A stretch of DNA of 6,583 nucleotides from an uncultured Oscillospiraceae bacterium. GTDB lineage: Bacteria; Bacillota; Clostridia; Oscillospirales; Oscillospiraceae. The notes beneath the pieces are model-generated. The model had not been told where the DNA came from and did not search any database. It saw nothing but the letters and a program-made list of their open reading frames with translations. Location of the stretch: positions 1-6,583 of the forward strand of contig CAKTED010000090.1 in assembly GCA_934546725.1 (NCBI GenBank), read 5' to 3'. Shown here piece after piece: positions 6,170-6,583 of this stretch (its first letter is position 1; each line of letters opens with the position of its first letter). The translations under genes were made by a program, and so were the position numbers.

Positions 6170-6583
6170 TGTGCTTCAATCCCCGTAAAATCAAAATCCG
6201 GAATAAATTTCTCTCCCGCCGAGTCCATATCCTGAAAGAAACCGTCCTCTATCCCGGCGGCGAGCATATACGCCTTTATTCTTTCATACTCTTTCTCCGT
6301 AATGCGGCGATTTATCTCCGGGTGTTCTGCGGCCCGTCCGCACGGCGTATACTGGCTCATGAGGCTGAACAGCACCTGACCCGGTGCAAAATTCTCCGTT
6401 ACCCAGTCTATAACGCCGAAGGAATTATCCGGAAGTCCAGGCAGTATGAGATGGCGGATAATAAGTCCGCTCTGAAGCATATCGCTTTCATCAAGCCTGT
6501 ACGGCCCCGTCTGGCGGTACATTTCCAAAATTGCCTCCCGCGCTGTTCGTACATAGTCTCCTGCCTTTGAATATCGCGCAGCG
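6166..6583 (-). CDS. PflX-like radical SAM protein (COG1313 type), C-terminal part only
   Basis: The last 138 residues of a larger protein are visible; the frame is open to the window edge, so the gene starts outside. An in-frame TTG at 6528 and ATG at 6522 are internal and should not be taken as the start, because conserved family sequence (AARYSKAGDYV) lies upstream. Recognisable segments are EMYRQTG, GLIIRHLILPG, LFSLMSQYTP, INRRITEKEYERI and FIPDFDFTG, which I recall from the COG1313 family, relatives of pyruvate formate-lyase activating enzyme. Such proteins use S-adenosylmethionine and a 4Fe-4S cluster; the CxxxCxxC cluster motif would be in the missing N-terminal part, so it cannot be checked here. 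The biochemical role of the family is not established to my knowledge. The stop codon overlaps the uvrC GTG start by 4 bp, placing it upstream in the same operon. Confidence 0.85.
   Translation of the reverse strand, partial: AARYSKAGDYVRTAREAILEMYRQTGPYRLDESDMLQSGLIIRHLILPGLPDNSFGVIDWVTENFAPGQVLFSLMSQYTPCGRAAEHPEINRRITEKEYERIKAYMLAAGIEDGFFQDMDSAGEKFIPDFDFTGIEAQ

Noticed and set aside
6166..6528. A complete 120-residue gene starting at TTG 6528
   Set aside because: The frame stays open to the window edge and the upstream residues fit the same radical SAM family, so the TTG is internal and the gene is partial.
1..6583. A defence island, mobile element or new multi-gene system
   Set aside because: Six of the seven genes fall into known families (five core housekeeping, plus a PflX-like radical SAM protein), all share strand and similar base composition, and no direct repeats, integrase, transposase or toxin-antitoxin pair was seen.

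Overview
The window reads as a stretch of housekeeping chromosome from a Gram-positive anaerobe of the class Clostridia, possibly Oscillospiraceae-like. The grounds are a single-chain SecDF, purine-rich Shine-Dalgarno sites, frequent ATA isoleucine codons in a moderately GC-rich background, and a coiled-coil protein next to coaD of a type I recall from clostridial genomes. I cannot name the species. All seven genes lie on the minus strand, so transcription runs from the right edge to the left. No mobile element, CRISPR array, tRNA or rRNA was seen.

In order of transcription (right to left): the C-terminal part of a PflX-like radical SAM protein (6583-6166, cut by the window edge); uvrC (6169-4346), a nucleotide-excision-repair nuclease; rsmD (4349-3813), a 16S rRNA methyltransferase; coaD (3798-3316), the penultimate step of coenzyme A synthesis; a 159-bp GC-rich gap; a 162-residue coiled-coil protein of unknown function (3156-2668); a fused secDF (2638-413), which assists protein export; a strong hairpin terminator (404-369); and the start of a MutT-like NUDIX hydrolase (349-1, cut by the window edge).

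The first four genes are tightly packed: a GTGA overlap, an ATGA overlap and a 14-bp gap. They are very likely co-transcribed and partly translationally coupled. After the 159-bp gap the coiled-coil gene and secDF follow 29 bp apart. No clear promoter is visible in the window, so the operon promoter probably lies beyond the right edge. The terminator closes the run after secDF. It ends only about 20 bp before the NUDIX start codon, so NUDIX expression appears to need readthrough or an unrecognised promoter upstream of or inside the hairpin. The genes do not form one pathway; they are a typical mixed housekeeping cluster (repair, ribosome modification, cofactor synthesis, secretion).

I found no convincing new biological system. 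The points most worth checking are an alanine in place of the usual aspartate in the SecF transmembrane motif, the terminator abutting the NUDIX ribosome-binding site, the coiled-coil family beside coaD, and a possible 40-residue small ORF in the coaD-downstream gap.
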